Part shown: positions 24,513 to 31,538 of the stretch, piece by piece
Numbering within the stretch: the stretch's first letter is position 1
Layout: each line of letters begins with the position of its first letter
From: Nonomuraea aurantiaca
GTDB taxonomy: Bacteria > Actinomycetota > Actinomycetes > Streptosporangiales > Streptosporangiaceae
Reading direction: 5' to 3'
Length of the DNA: 64,000 bases
Assembly: GCF_020215705.1 (NCBI RefSeq)
Contig: NZ_JAIWNB010000004.1
Coordinates: 186,001-250,000, forward strand
Program-made: the position numbers and the translations under genes
Notes under the pieces: generated by a model
Seen by the model: the letters and a program-made list of their open reading frames with translations, nothing else
What the model was told of the DNA's origin: nothing
Databases searched by the model: none

Positions 24513-25919
24513 GTGACAGAGGCACTGGTGGCCGGGGTCGACTCCTCGACTCAGTCGACCAAGATCGTGCTGTGCCGGGCCGGCGACGGCACAGTGGTCG
24601 ACGAGTTCGCGGCCCCGCATCCCGACGGCACGGAGTGCCATCCCCACCATTGGGAGAGCGCGCTCGACAAGGGACGGCACCTGCTGGAGCGGGCCGCCGC
24701 CGTCGCGGTGGCGGCCCAGCAGCACGGCATGGTCGCGCTCGACGGCTCCGGCGAGGTGGTCCGGCCCGCCCTGCTGTGGAACGACACCCGCTCGGCTCCC
24801 CAGGCCACCCGGCTGACCGCCGAGCTGGGCGGTCCGGCCCGGTGGGCCGAGCTGACCGGCAGCGTGCCCGTGGCCTCGTTCACGGTCACCAAGCTCCGCT
24901 GGCTGGCCGAGCACGAGCCGGAGCTGGCCGCCCGCACCGCGGCCGTGCTGCTCCCCCACGACTGGCTGACCTGGCGGCTGGGCGAGCGCCGCGCGCTCAC
25001 CACCGACCGGGGCGACGCCTCGGGCACCGGATACTGGTCGCCGGCGACGGGAGAGTACCTGCCCGAGTTCGTGTCGGCCGCGATCGGGCACGAGGTCGAG
25101 CTGCCCCGCGTGGCCGGGCCGAACGAGATCGTCGGCCACCTGCCGGGCGGCGCCGCGATCGGGCCCGGCACCGGCGACAACATGGGCGCGGCGCTCGGGC
25201 TCGGGCTGCGGCCCGGCGACGTCGCGGTGTCCATCGGGACCTCGGGCACGGTGTTCGCGGTGAGCGAGGTGCCCGCCGCCGACGAGTCGGGGATGGTCGC
25301 CGGGTTCGCGGACGCGACCGGGCGGTTCATGCCGCTGCTGGCCACGCTCAACGCGGCCAGGATCCTCTCCTCGGCGGCCTCGATGATCGGCTGCTCGCTG
25401 GCGGAGCTGTCGGAGCTCGCCCTGGCCGCCCCGCCGGGCGCCGGCGGCCTCACGCTGCTGCCCTACCTCGACGGCGAGCGCACCCCGAATCGGCCGGACG
25501 CCTCGGGCACGCTCACCGGCCTGACCACGCGCAACGCCACGCGCGAGAACCTGGCGCGAGCGGCGGTCGAGGGGCTGCTGTCCTCCCTCGCCGACGCCAT
25601 CGACCACCTGACCGCGCAGGGCGTACGACCGCGCCGCGTGCTGCTGATCGGCGGCGGCGCGAAGTCCGAGGCGGTGCGCCGCATCGCCCCCCAGATCTTC
25701 GGCAAGCCCGTCGCCGTCCCCGAGCCGGCCGAATACGTGGCGCTCGGCGCCGCCCGCCAGGCCGCCTGGGCGCTGGCCGGCACGCCCGAGCCGCCCGTCT
25801 GGACGGCCCAGCCGGTCCAGGAGTACGACGGGCCGCCCACTCCCCATGTCCGTGACCAGTACGCCGAGCTGCGCGACCGTACGGCCGGCTGGCAGCACCA
25901 CCGAGAGGATCGATCATGA
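24513..25919 (+). CDS. xylB: Xylulokinase
   Basis: A 468-residue FGGY-family kinase that phosphorylates D-xylulose. [15 protein letters not shown] is the first phosphate loop, [12 protein letters not shown] and [14 protein letters not shown] are the substrate-facing segments, DWLTWRLGE the adjacent helix, [14 protein letters not shown] the second phosphate loop, [13 protein letters not shown] and [14 protein letters not shown] the C-terminal ATP-binding part. Start GTG 24513 with GGAG upstream. The stop overlaps the xylA start (ATGA), so kinase and isomerase are translated together. Confidence 0.93.
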   Translation: MTEALVAGVDSSTQSTKIVLCRAGDGTVVDEFAAPHPDGTECHPHHWESALDKGRHLLERAAAVAVAAQQHGMVALDGSGEVVRPALLWNDTRSAPQATRLTAELGGPARWAELTGSVPVASFTVTKLRWLAEHEPELAARTAAVLLPHDWLTWRLGERRALTTDRGDASGTGYWSPATGEYLPEFVSAAIGHEVELPRVAGPNEIVGHLPGGAAIGPGTGDNMGAALGLGLRPGDVAVSIGTSGTVFAVSEVPAADESGMVAGFADATGRFMPLLATLNAARILSSAASMIGCSLAELSELALAAPPGAGGLTLLPYLDGERTPNRPDASGTLTGLTTRNATRENLARAAVEGLLSSLADAIDHLTAQGVRPRRVLLIGGGAKSEAVRRIAPQIFGKPVAVPEPAEYVALGAARQAAWALAGTPEPPVWTAQPVQEYDGPPTPHVRDQYAELRDRTAGWQHHREDRS

Positions 25920-27073
25920 GCGTAGACCCCTACACGCCCACCCCCGAGGACCGTTTCTCCTTCGGCATCTGGACCGTCGGCTGGGCGGGAGTCGACGTGT
26001 TCGGACCGGCGACCAGGGCGCCCATGCCCGCCGACCGGGCCGTGCGCAAGCTCGCCGAGATCGGCGCGTACGGCGTGAACTTCCACGACAACGACGTGTT
26101 CGACTTCGACGGCCATGACCGGGACGAACGGGTCGGCGCGTTCCGCAAGGCGCTGGAGGAGACGGGCCTGGTGGTCACCACGGCGACCACCAACCTGTTC
26201 TCGCACCCGATCTTCAAGGACGGCGGCTTCACCTCCAACGACCGCGACGTGCGCCGCTTCGCGCTGCGCAAGGTGATGGACAACATCGACCTGGCCGCCG
26301 AGCTGGGCGCGCAGGTGTACGTGTGCTGGGGAGGCAGGGAAGGCGCGGAGAGCGGCGCGGCCAAGGACGTCCAGGCCGCGCTCGACCGCTACAAGGAAGC
26401 CTTCGACGTGCTCGGCTCGTACGTGCTGGAGCACAACTACGACCTCAAGTTCGCGATCGAGCCCAAGCCCAACGAGCCGCGGGGCGACATCCTGCTGCCC
26501 ACCATCGGCCACGCGCTGGCGTTCATCAACGAGCTGGAGCACCCGGAACTGGTCGGGCTCAACCCCGAGGTGGGCCACGAGGAGATGGCCGGGCTCAACT
26601 ACGCGCACGGCATCGCGCAGGCGCTGTGGCACGGCAAGCTGTTCCACATCGACCTGAACGGGCAGAACGGCCCGCGCTACGACCAGGACTTCCGCTTCGG
26701 CGCCGGTAACGCCCGGGGCGCCTTCTGGACCGTCGACGTCCTGGAGTCCAACGGCTTCTCCGGCCCCATCCACTTCGACTTCAAGCCGCCGCGCACCGAG
26801 GACGACGAGGGCGTGTGGGTCTCGGCGGCGGCGTGCATGCGCAACTACCTGATCCTGCGGGAGAAGGTGCGGGCCTTCCGCGCCGACCCCGAGGTGCGGG
26901 AGGCGCTGGCGGCGGCCCGGCTCGACGAGCTGGCCGTGCCGACGCTCGCCGACGGGGAGAGCTGGCGCGACGTGCGCTCCTTCACCCCCGACATCGACGC
27001 GCTGGCCGCCCGCGGCGCCGCGTTCGAGCACCTGGACCAGCTGGCCATCGAGCACTTGTACGGCGTGCGCTAG
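25916..27073 (+). CDS. xylA: Xylose isomerase
   Basis: A 385-residue class I (actinobacterial-length) xylose isomerase converting D-xylose to D-xylulose. Catalytic His in [14 protein letters not shown], metal and substrate ligands in [60 protein letters not shown] and [11 protein letters not shown] are all present. It overlaps xylB by 4 bp and ends before two GC-rich hairpins that probably terminate the operon. Confidence 0.96.
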   Translation: MSVDPYTPTPEDRFSFGIWTVGWAGVDVFGPATRAPMPADRAVRKLAEIGAYGVNFHDNDVFDFDGHDRDERVGAFRKALEETGLVVTTATTNLFSHPIFKDGGFTSNDRDVRRFALRKVMDNIDLAAELGAQVYVCWGGREGAESGAAKDVQAALDRYKEAFDVLGSYVLEHNYDLKFAIEPKPNEPRGDILLPTIGHALAFINELEHPELVGLNPEVGHEEMAGLNYAHGIAQALWHGKLFHIDLNGQNGPRYDQDFRFGAGNARGAFWTVDVLESNGFSGPIHFDFKPPRTEDDEGVWVSAAACMRNYLILREKVRAFRADPEVREALAAARLDELAVPTLADGESWRDVRSFTPDIDALAARGAAFEHLDQLAIEHLYGVR

Positions 27074-27090
27074 GCCCGCTCGCCTAGCTT

Positions 27091-27126
27091 GTCCCCCGCC
27101 GGCGGGCGCTTGTCCCCCGGCGGGGT
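27091..27126 (+). terminator. Tandem GC hairpins after xylA
   Basis: CCCGCCGGCGGG (27095-27106) is a perfect palindrome, and CCCC-CGGC-GGGG follows at 27114-27125; both are preceded by the same CTTGTCCCCC, so the unit is duplicated. They start about 20 bp after the xylA stop. No T-tract. Termination of xylBA is the likely role. Confidence 0.45.
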
Positions 27127-27307
27127 CTGGTCACTTCTGCCCCTGGATTACAGGGAGCGAGCATAGGCCACCTTGCGGTCAGGCCGATTCGCCGACTGTC
27201 TCAGAAATGACCATGGCTCTCACGTGGCCCGGAGCGCCGAAACGCCGACGGAAGCCCGGTTGCGGGCAACTCCTCGGGGAGGAAGCGATTGGATCACCCC
27301 GCAGGGG

Positions 27308-27333
27308 GGAATCCCATCACGGTACCAAGCGTT
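27308..27333 (+). promoter_or_regulatory. Sigma-R (ECF, disulfide stress) type promoter of rbpA
   Basis: GGAAT at 27308-27312 and GTT at 27331-27333 with exactly 18 bp between match the GGAAT-N18-GTT consensus of Streptomyces SigR / mycobacterial SigH promoters. It lies 57 bp upstream of the rbpA start. rbpA is a known SigR target in Streptomyces coelicolor, which supports the call. Confidence 0.75.
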
Positions 27334-27389
27334 ACACACCGTGGGAGACAGACCCCTCACGATGGGGGCCCTGTAGGAGGCATTTAAAC

Positions 27390-27734
27390 ATGGGCGAGCG
27401 CGCGCTTCGTGGCACCCGGCTCGGGGCAACCAGCTACGAGAACGACCGTAACACGGATCTGGCCCCGCGCCAGGACGTGTCCTACACCTGTCCCAAGGGC
27501 CATCGCTTCGAGGTTCCGCTTGCCGCCGAGGCCGAGATTCCCGCGACCTGGGAGTGCCGCATGTGCGGCGCTACCGCGGTTCGGGTCGACGGCGAGCAGC
27601 CGGAGTCGAAGAAGACGAAGCCCCCGCGGACGCACTGGGACATGCTCCTGGAGCGACGGTCCATCGAGGACCTGGAAGAGGTGCTCAACGAGAGGCTGGC
27701 GGTCCTGCGGGCCCAGCGTCGAAAGAGCGCCTGA
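27390..27734 (+). CDS. rbpA: RNA polymerase-binding protein RbpA
   Basis: A 114-residue actinobacterial transcription factor that binds the primary sigma factor and RNA polymerase and stabilises open complexes. Layout: N-terminal tail ALRGTRLGATSYENDRN, zinc-binding core domain SYTCPKGHRFEVP...WECRMCG, basic linker ESKKTKPPRTHWDML, and C-terminal sigma-interacting domain ERRSIEDLEEVLNERLAVLR. ATG 27390 follows TAGGAGG. A sigma-R type promoter precedes and a strong terminator follows, so it is monocistronic. Confidence 0.96.
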   Translation: MGERALRGTRLGATSYENDRNTDLAPRQDVSYTCPKGHRFEVPLAAEAEIPATWECRMCGATAVRVDGEQPESKKTKPPRTHWDMLLERRSIEDLEEVLNERLAVLRAQRRKSA

Positions 27735-27750
27735 CACCTTCTCACGGTGA

Positions 27751-27779
27751 AAGCCCCCGGACATCTTGTCCGGGGGCTT
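27751..27779 (+). terminator. Rho-independent terminator of rbpA
   Basis: Perfect 13-bp stem AAGCCCCCGGACA / TGTCCGGGGGCTT (27751-27763, 27767-27779) with a TCT loop, 17 bp after the rbpA stop. It ends in CTTCGCATT with only short T content. Confidence 0.85.
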
Positions 27780-27824
27780 CGCATTGCTCGCGAGCGGTCG
27801 GCCGCGCCGTCAGGGCGGCTCGCG

Positions 27825-27904
27825 GTCAGGAGGGCTCACCGTCAGGAGGGTTCACCGTCAGGAGGGCTCACCGTCAGGAGGGCTCACCGTCAGGAGGGCT
27901 CGCG
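27825..27904. repeat. 16-bp tandem repeat, five copies, on the fxsA 3' end
   Basis: GTCAGGAGGGCTCACC occurs five times without gaps (27825, 27841, 27857, 27873, 27889; minor changes in copies 2 and 5). The last copy contains the TGA stop and final codons of the leftward fxsA gene, so the gene end was the seed of the array. No unique spacers. Confidence 0.9.
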
Positions 27905-28399
27905 GTCTTCCTTGATCACTTCGCCGTGCACCACACCGGCGCCGCGGGCGTTGCCCCGCCCGGTGACGTGGCCGTCGACGGGCCCGCCGCCCGGCGTCGG
28001 GAAGAGGTGCGCGTACGGCGAGGCCGCCGCCATCCGCTTGACCCGGCGGTCGAAGAACCAGGACACCAGGCGCCGCATCGCCGGCCGCGCGACCGGCAGC
28101 ACGCACAGGAACCCGAGGATGTCGCTCAGGAACCCCGGCGTCAGCAGCAGCGCGCCGCCCACCAGGATCAGGCCGCCGTCGGCGAGCTCCTTGTCGGGCA
28201 TCCGGCCGGACTGCAGCGCGTCCTGCAGGGCCCGCCACGCCCTGCGCCCCTCACGCCGCACCAGCCACGCGCCCAGCAGGCTGTCGGCGATGAGCAGGGC
28301 CACGGTCGTCCAGCCGCCGATCACCGAGCCGACCTGGATCAGCAGCCAGATCTCCAGCACCGGGACGATCAGGAAGGCCAGGAAAAGCAGGAGCCGCAT
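27890..28399 (-). CDS. fxsA: FxsA-family membrane protein
   Basis: A 169-residue cytoplasmic-membrane protein of the FxsA family: LLLFLAFLIVPVLEIWLLIQ, VGSVIGGWTTVALLIADSLL, LVRREGRRAWRALQDALQSG, ELADGGLILVGGALLLTPGF and LSDILGFLCVLP. In E. coli FxsA affects exclusion of phage T7 by F; in actinomycetes its role is not known. The ATG at 28399 has GGGGA at the right distance, so the longer TTG-initiated reading to 28411 is less likely. The C-terminal tail is hydrophilic. Its stop lies in a 16-bp tandem array. Confidence 0.87.
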   Translation of the reverse strand: MRLLLFLAFLIVPVLEIWLLIQVGSVIGGWTTVALLIADSLLGAWLVRREGRRAWRALQDALQSGRMPDKELADGGLILVGGALLLTPGFLSDILGFLCVLPVARPAMRRLVSWFFDRRVKRMAAASPYAHLFPTPGGGPVDGHVTGRGNARGAGVVHGEVIKEDREPS

Positions 28400-28533
28400 C
28401 GTCTTCCCCAATCCGCACCCGCGAGGTATCTACGCGACGTATCTGAAGGCGTACCTAAAGGACCGTGTACACAAGGAACAACGCCCGGCGCGCCCGAACC
28501 GTTCCGCCGCTACCTGAGGGTGGCCACAGGTTC

Positions 28534-29277
28534 TCAGCCGCGCTTGCCGCGCAGCCGGGCGGGCAGGCCGGACAGTCCCCAGACGGCGATGCGCCAGAAC
28601 GACTCGGCCATGACGCGGCTGCTCATCTTGCTCGTGCCGACGGTCCGCTCCACGAACGTGATCGGCACCTCCACCACCCGCAGGCCGTGCCTGGTCGTGC
28701 GCAGGGTGAGGTCGACCTGGAAGCAGTAGCCCTGCGACTCGACGTCGGCCAGCCCGATCTTCTCCAGCGTCGCGGCGCGGTAGACGCGGAACCCGGCGGT
28801 CGCGTCGCGCACCGACATGCCGAGCATGAGCCGCGTGTAGATGTTGGCGCCCCTGGACAGGAGCTCGCGGGAGACGGGCCAGTTGACCACCTTGCCGCCG
28901 GGCACCCAGCGCGACCCGATCGACAGGTCGGCGCCGTCGGAGACCGCCTTCAGCAGCTTGTGCAGCTCTTCGGGCTGGTGCGAGCCGTCGGCGTCCATCT
29001 CCACCAGCACGTTGTAGCCCTCGTCGAGGCCCCAGCGGAAGGCGGCGATGTAGGCGGCGCCCAGCCCTTCCTTGCCCGCCCGGTGCAGGACGTGGATGTG
29101 GTCGTCCTTGCCGGCCAGCTCGTCGGCGATCTCACCGGTGCCGTCGGGGCTGTTGTCGTCGACCACCAGCACGTGGGCCTCAGGCAGGGCGGTCCGCGCC
29201 CGCTCGGTGATCAGCGGCAGGTTGTCGCGCTCGTTGTAGGTCGGTATGACGATGAGTATCCGGCCAAGAGTCTCCAT
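28534..29277 (-). CDS. Polyprenol monophosphomannose synthase (DPM1-like GT2)
   Basis: A 247-residue family 2 glycosyltransferase that moves mannose from GDP-mannose to polyprenyl phosphate, the donor for lipoprotein and protein O-mannosylation. Motifs: LIVIPTYNERDNLPLI, VLVVDDNSPDGTGEIAD, VEMDADGSHQPEEL (DxD), SIGSRWVPGG, ATAGFRVYRAATLE, VEVPITFVERTVGTSKMS. No transmembrane helix, as in the soluble Ppm1 domain. It follows lnt by 6 bp; in mycobacteria the two are joined in one Ppm1 protein or adjacent, which supports the call. Confidence 0.93.
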   Translation of the reverse strand: METLGRILIVIPTYNERDNLPLITERARTALPEAHVLVVDDNSPDGTGEIADELAGKDDHIHVLHRAGKEGLGAAYIAAFRWGLDEGYNVLVEMDADGSHQPEELHKLLKAVSDGADLSIGSRWVPGGKVVNWPVSRELLSRGANIYTRLMLGMSVRDATAGFRVYRAATLEKIGLADVESQGYCFQVDLTLRTTRHGLRVVEVPITFVERTVGTSKMSSRVMAESFWRIAVWGLSGLPARLRGKRG

Positions 29278-29283
29278 GATCAG

Positions 29284-30975
29284 TCATTCCTCACCGGTCG
29301 CCTTGCGCCTGACACGCCACGCGGCGACCCCGGCGGCCGCCACTCCCATCAACGCCAGCGCCCACTCTGGCAACGCGCCGATCTGGGTCGCGACCGTCGC
29401 CTGGGTGCGCACGGGCACCTTCACCACGTTCATGTCCGCGACGAGCTCGCGGGTCTGCCAGGAGACCTTACCGTCAGGTGTCACGTACGCCGAGATGCCG
29501 GTGGTGGCCGCCGTCACGACCGCCCTGTTGTGCTCGACGGCCCGCAGCTTCGACATCGCGAGCTGCTGCGGCGGCAGGTTGGACTCGGCGTAGGTGGCGT
29601 TGTTGGTCTGCACCACCAGCGGCGTGGCCCCGGTCTTGACGGTCCCGCGCACGGTGCCGTCGTAGGCCACCTCGTAGCAGTTGACCGCGCCGATCGTCAC
29701 CGGGCCCATCTTCAGGTCGCCCGGCTTGGTGCCCGGGACCGACTGCCGGCCCACCAGACCGGCCCGCTCCCACAGGGCCAGCACGAGCTCCTTGAAGGGT
29801 GTGTACTCGCCGAACGGCACCAGCTGCTGCTTGTCGTAGTAGGCGCCGGGACCGGTCACCGGGTCCCAGACCAGGCTTCTGGTCGCGCGGTTCTCCTCGC
29901 CGATGGCCACGACCGCGCCGACCAGCGTGGGCACCCCGACGTCCTTCACGGAGTCGTCGATGATCTGGCGGGCGGTCTCGTCCCGGTAGGGGTCGATGTC
30001 GGTGGAGTTCTCCGGGAGGACGACGATGTCGGGCTTGGCAAGTTTCCCGTCTCGTACGGCCTGCGCCAGCTTTTTGGTCTCGTTGGCATGATTTTTCAGG
30101 ACAACGGCGGGTTCGTCGCCCATGACGTACATGCCGCGGCCCGGCACGTTGCCCTGCACGATGCCGACGTTGACCGTCCGTCCCTCGTCGCCCGGCCGCG
30201 GCACGGCCAGGGTCAGCAGGGGCACGGCCAGAGCGAGCGCCAGCGGGACGAGCCGCCCGGCGACACCCCGGCCGTCGGCGGGCCACCGCAGCAGCGTGTA
30301 CGCGATCAGCGCCCCGCACAGCGCGACGGCGAAGGACACGAGCGGCGCCCCGCCCAGCGCGGCGTACTCGGTGAACAGCGACTCGCCCTGGCTGAACGCC
30401 AGCCGCGCCCAGGGGAAGCCGCCGATGGGGAACAGTCCGCGCGCCCACTCCATGGCCACCCAGAGCCCGCCGAACCACAGCGGCCACAGCCGCAGGCGGA
30501 ACACCAGCGCGGCCAGGGCGGCCATCACGGCGTAGAACAGGCTCTCGACACCGACCAGCATCACCCAGACGTCGTCGCCGATCGTGCGTACCCAGGCCAG
30601 GGTCGGGAACAGGAACACGGCGGCGGCCAGGTAGCCGAGCCAGGCGGCGCGCCGGGGGCGCGTGCGGTAGAGGGCGGCGACGATCAGCGTGACGCCGAGC
30701 GGCGCGGCAAGCCACCAGTCGATGGGCGGAAAGGCGAGGCACAGCAGCCCCCCACCGGCCACGGCGGCGGCCACCCGGGCCATGAGCACCCGCCCAGGCT
30801 CCCGCCCCACGGAAGCGGACGTACCGGACGGAGGCGCGGGCGCATCCGCAGCGGAAACAGGAGCTTCCGCCGGAGGCGCGGGCGGAGCGGGCGGGCCGGA
30901 TTCGGGCGTGGGCGAGTCAGGGGTGTGCGGAGTCCCGCCGCCAGTGGGCGGTGGGCCCGTCTTGTCCTGCACCAC
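29284..30975 (-). CDS. lnt: Apolipoprotein N-acyltransferase
   Basis: A 563-residue membrane enzyme that N-acylates lipoproteins. After a Pro-rich cytoplasmic N-terminus of about 55 residues come seven to eight helices, then a periplasm-side nitrilase domain with the Glu-Lys-Cys triad: Glu in IVVLPENSTD, Lys in YYDKQQLVPFGEYTP, Cys in GAVNCYEVAYDG. A last helix and RRK tail close it. Start GTG 30975. In an operon with the polyprenol-phosphate-mannose synthase, whose activity Lnt-type domains stimulate in mycobacteria. Confidence 0.93.
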   Translation of the reverse strand: MVQDKTGPPPTGGGTPHTPDSPTPESGPPAPPAPPAEAPVSAADAPAPPSGTSASVGREPGRVLMARVAAAVAGGGLLCLAFPPIDWWLAAPLGVTLIVAALYRTRPRRAAWLGYLAAAVFLFPTLAWVRTIGDDVWVMLVGVESLFYAVMAALAALVFRLRLWPLWFGGLWVAMEWARGLFPIGGFPWARLAFSQGESLFTEYAALGGAPLVSFAVALCGALIAYTLLRWPADGRGVAGRLVPLALALAVPLLTLAVPRPGDEGRTVNVGIVQGNVPGRGMYVMGDEPAVVLKNHANETKKLAQAVRDGKLAKPDIVVLPENSTDIDPYRDETARQIIDDSVKDVGVPTLVGAVVAIGEENRATRSLVWDPVTGPGAYYDKQQLVPFGEYTPFKELVLALWERAGLVGRQSVPGTKPGDLKMGPVTIGAVNCYEVAYDGTVRGTVKTGATPLVVQTNNATYAESNLPPQQLAMSKLRAVEHNRAVVTAATTGISAYVTPDGKVSWQTRELVADMNVVKVPVRTQATVATQIGALPEWALALMGVAAAGVAAWRVRRKATGEE

Positions 30976-31388
30976 GCGGGATTCTCCTCGCCGTTCGCAC
31001 GCCTGCTTGCGAAAACGCTACCGCCCCCGGACGGCGATTCGGCCCTCGCGGCACCCGGTGATCCGCAAATAGGGGTCCCAGGCGCTGGACGTCCCAGGAT
31101 AGGGGTCGGCGCGGACGGGCGAGGAGCGGCAGGGTGATCCCGTGACCTGACGGGACCACCCGGCGCTGATGGCGATCCTGCGCACGAGAGGGAAGAGGGC
31201 CCGGAAACCCTTCGGACCGGACCCGTCTCGTCGGCGGCGAGCGCGGAATTCCGTTGTCTACTGGGCTCCCGGGCCCGTCCCGGGTCCAACCCCCCGCCCG
31301 GTTGGGGTGCCCCGACTCGACGGACCGACGGCCCTGCACCTGGCTGTGTGGACGGAGTCACGCTCCGTCACGGACGCAGGATCCGACG
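30976..31388. other. Geneless 413-bp interval with short repeats
   Basis: No convincing reading frame. It holds ATAGGGGTC twice (31069-31077, 31099-31107), each beside GTCCCAGG, and an inverted repeat TCCCGT-N6-ACGGGA (31138-31155). It should contain the lnt promoter (leftward) and perhaps the promoter of the small zinc-ribbon gene (rightward). No tRNA-like or known RNA fold could be recognised by eye. Confidence 0.5.
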
Positions 31389-31538
31389 ATGTCAGAGACG
31401 GCCAACCGGCCAAGTCCCGTGCTGGACTGCGCAGCAAACTACCGACTCCACCTCAGATGTCAACCGTGTCCCGATCAGCAGAAACATCAAGTTTCCGCAG
31501 GTAGGACATGCTTGCGTTGTCGCATTAAAGCGATCTAA
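31389..31538 (+). CDS. Candidate 49-residue zinc-ribbon microprotein
   Basis: An ATG-initiated frame encodes 49 residues with CQPC and, 13 residues later, CLRC: four cysteines as CxxC-x13-CxxC (Cys24, 27, 41, 44), plus Cys14. This is the knuckle spacing of small zinc ribbons. The frame lies in a stretch with no other gene and its TAA overlaps the stop of the convergent helD gene (shared CTAA at 31535-31538), a packing typical of real genes. The Shine-Dalgarno (GCAGGATCC) is weak. Function unknown; the neighbour suggests nothing firm. Chance occurrence of such a Cys pattern in 49 codons is low but not nil. Confidence 0.45.
   Translation: MSETANRPSPVLDCAANYRLHLRCQPCPDQQKHQVSAGRTCLRCRIKAI

Noticed and set aside
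27207..27389. N-terminal extension of RbpA from an upstream in-frame ATG
   Set aside because: It would run through the sigma-R promoter; RbpA family length and the TAGGAGG site support ATG 27390.
27825..27904. CRISPR array
   Set aside because: Sixteen-base units with no spacers and no cas genes; the 21-bp array at 13190 fails likewise.
31080..31388. tRNA or structured RNA in the gap upstream of the microprotein
   Set aside because: No cloverleaf, CCA end or known RNA motif could be built by eye.
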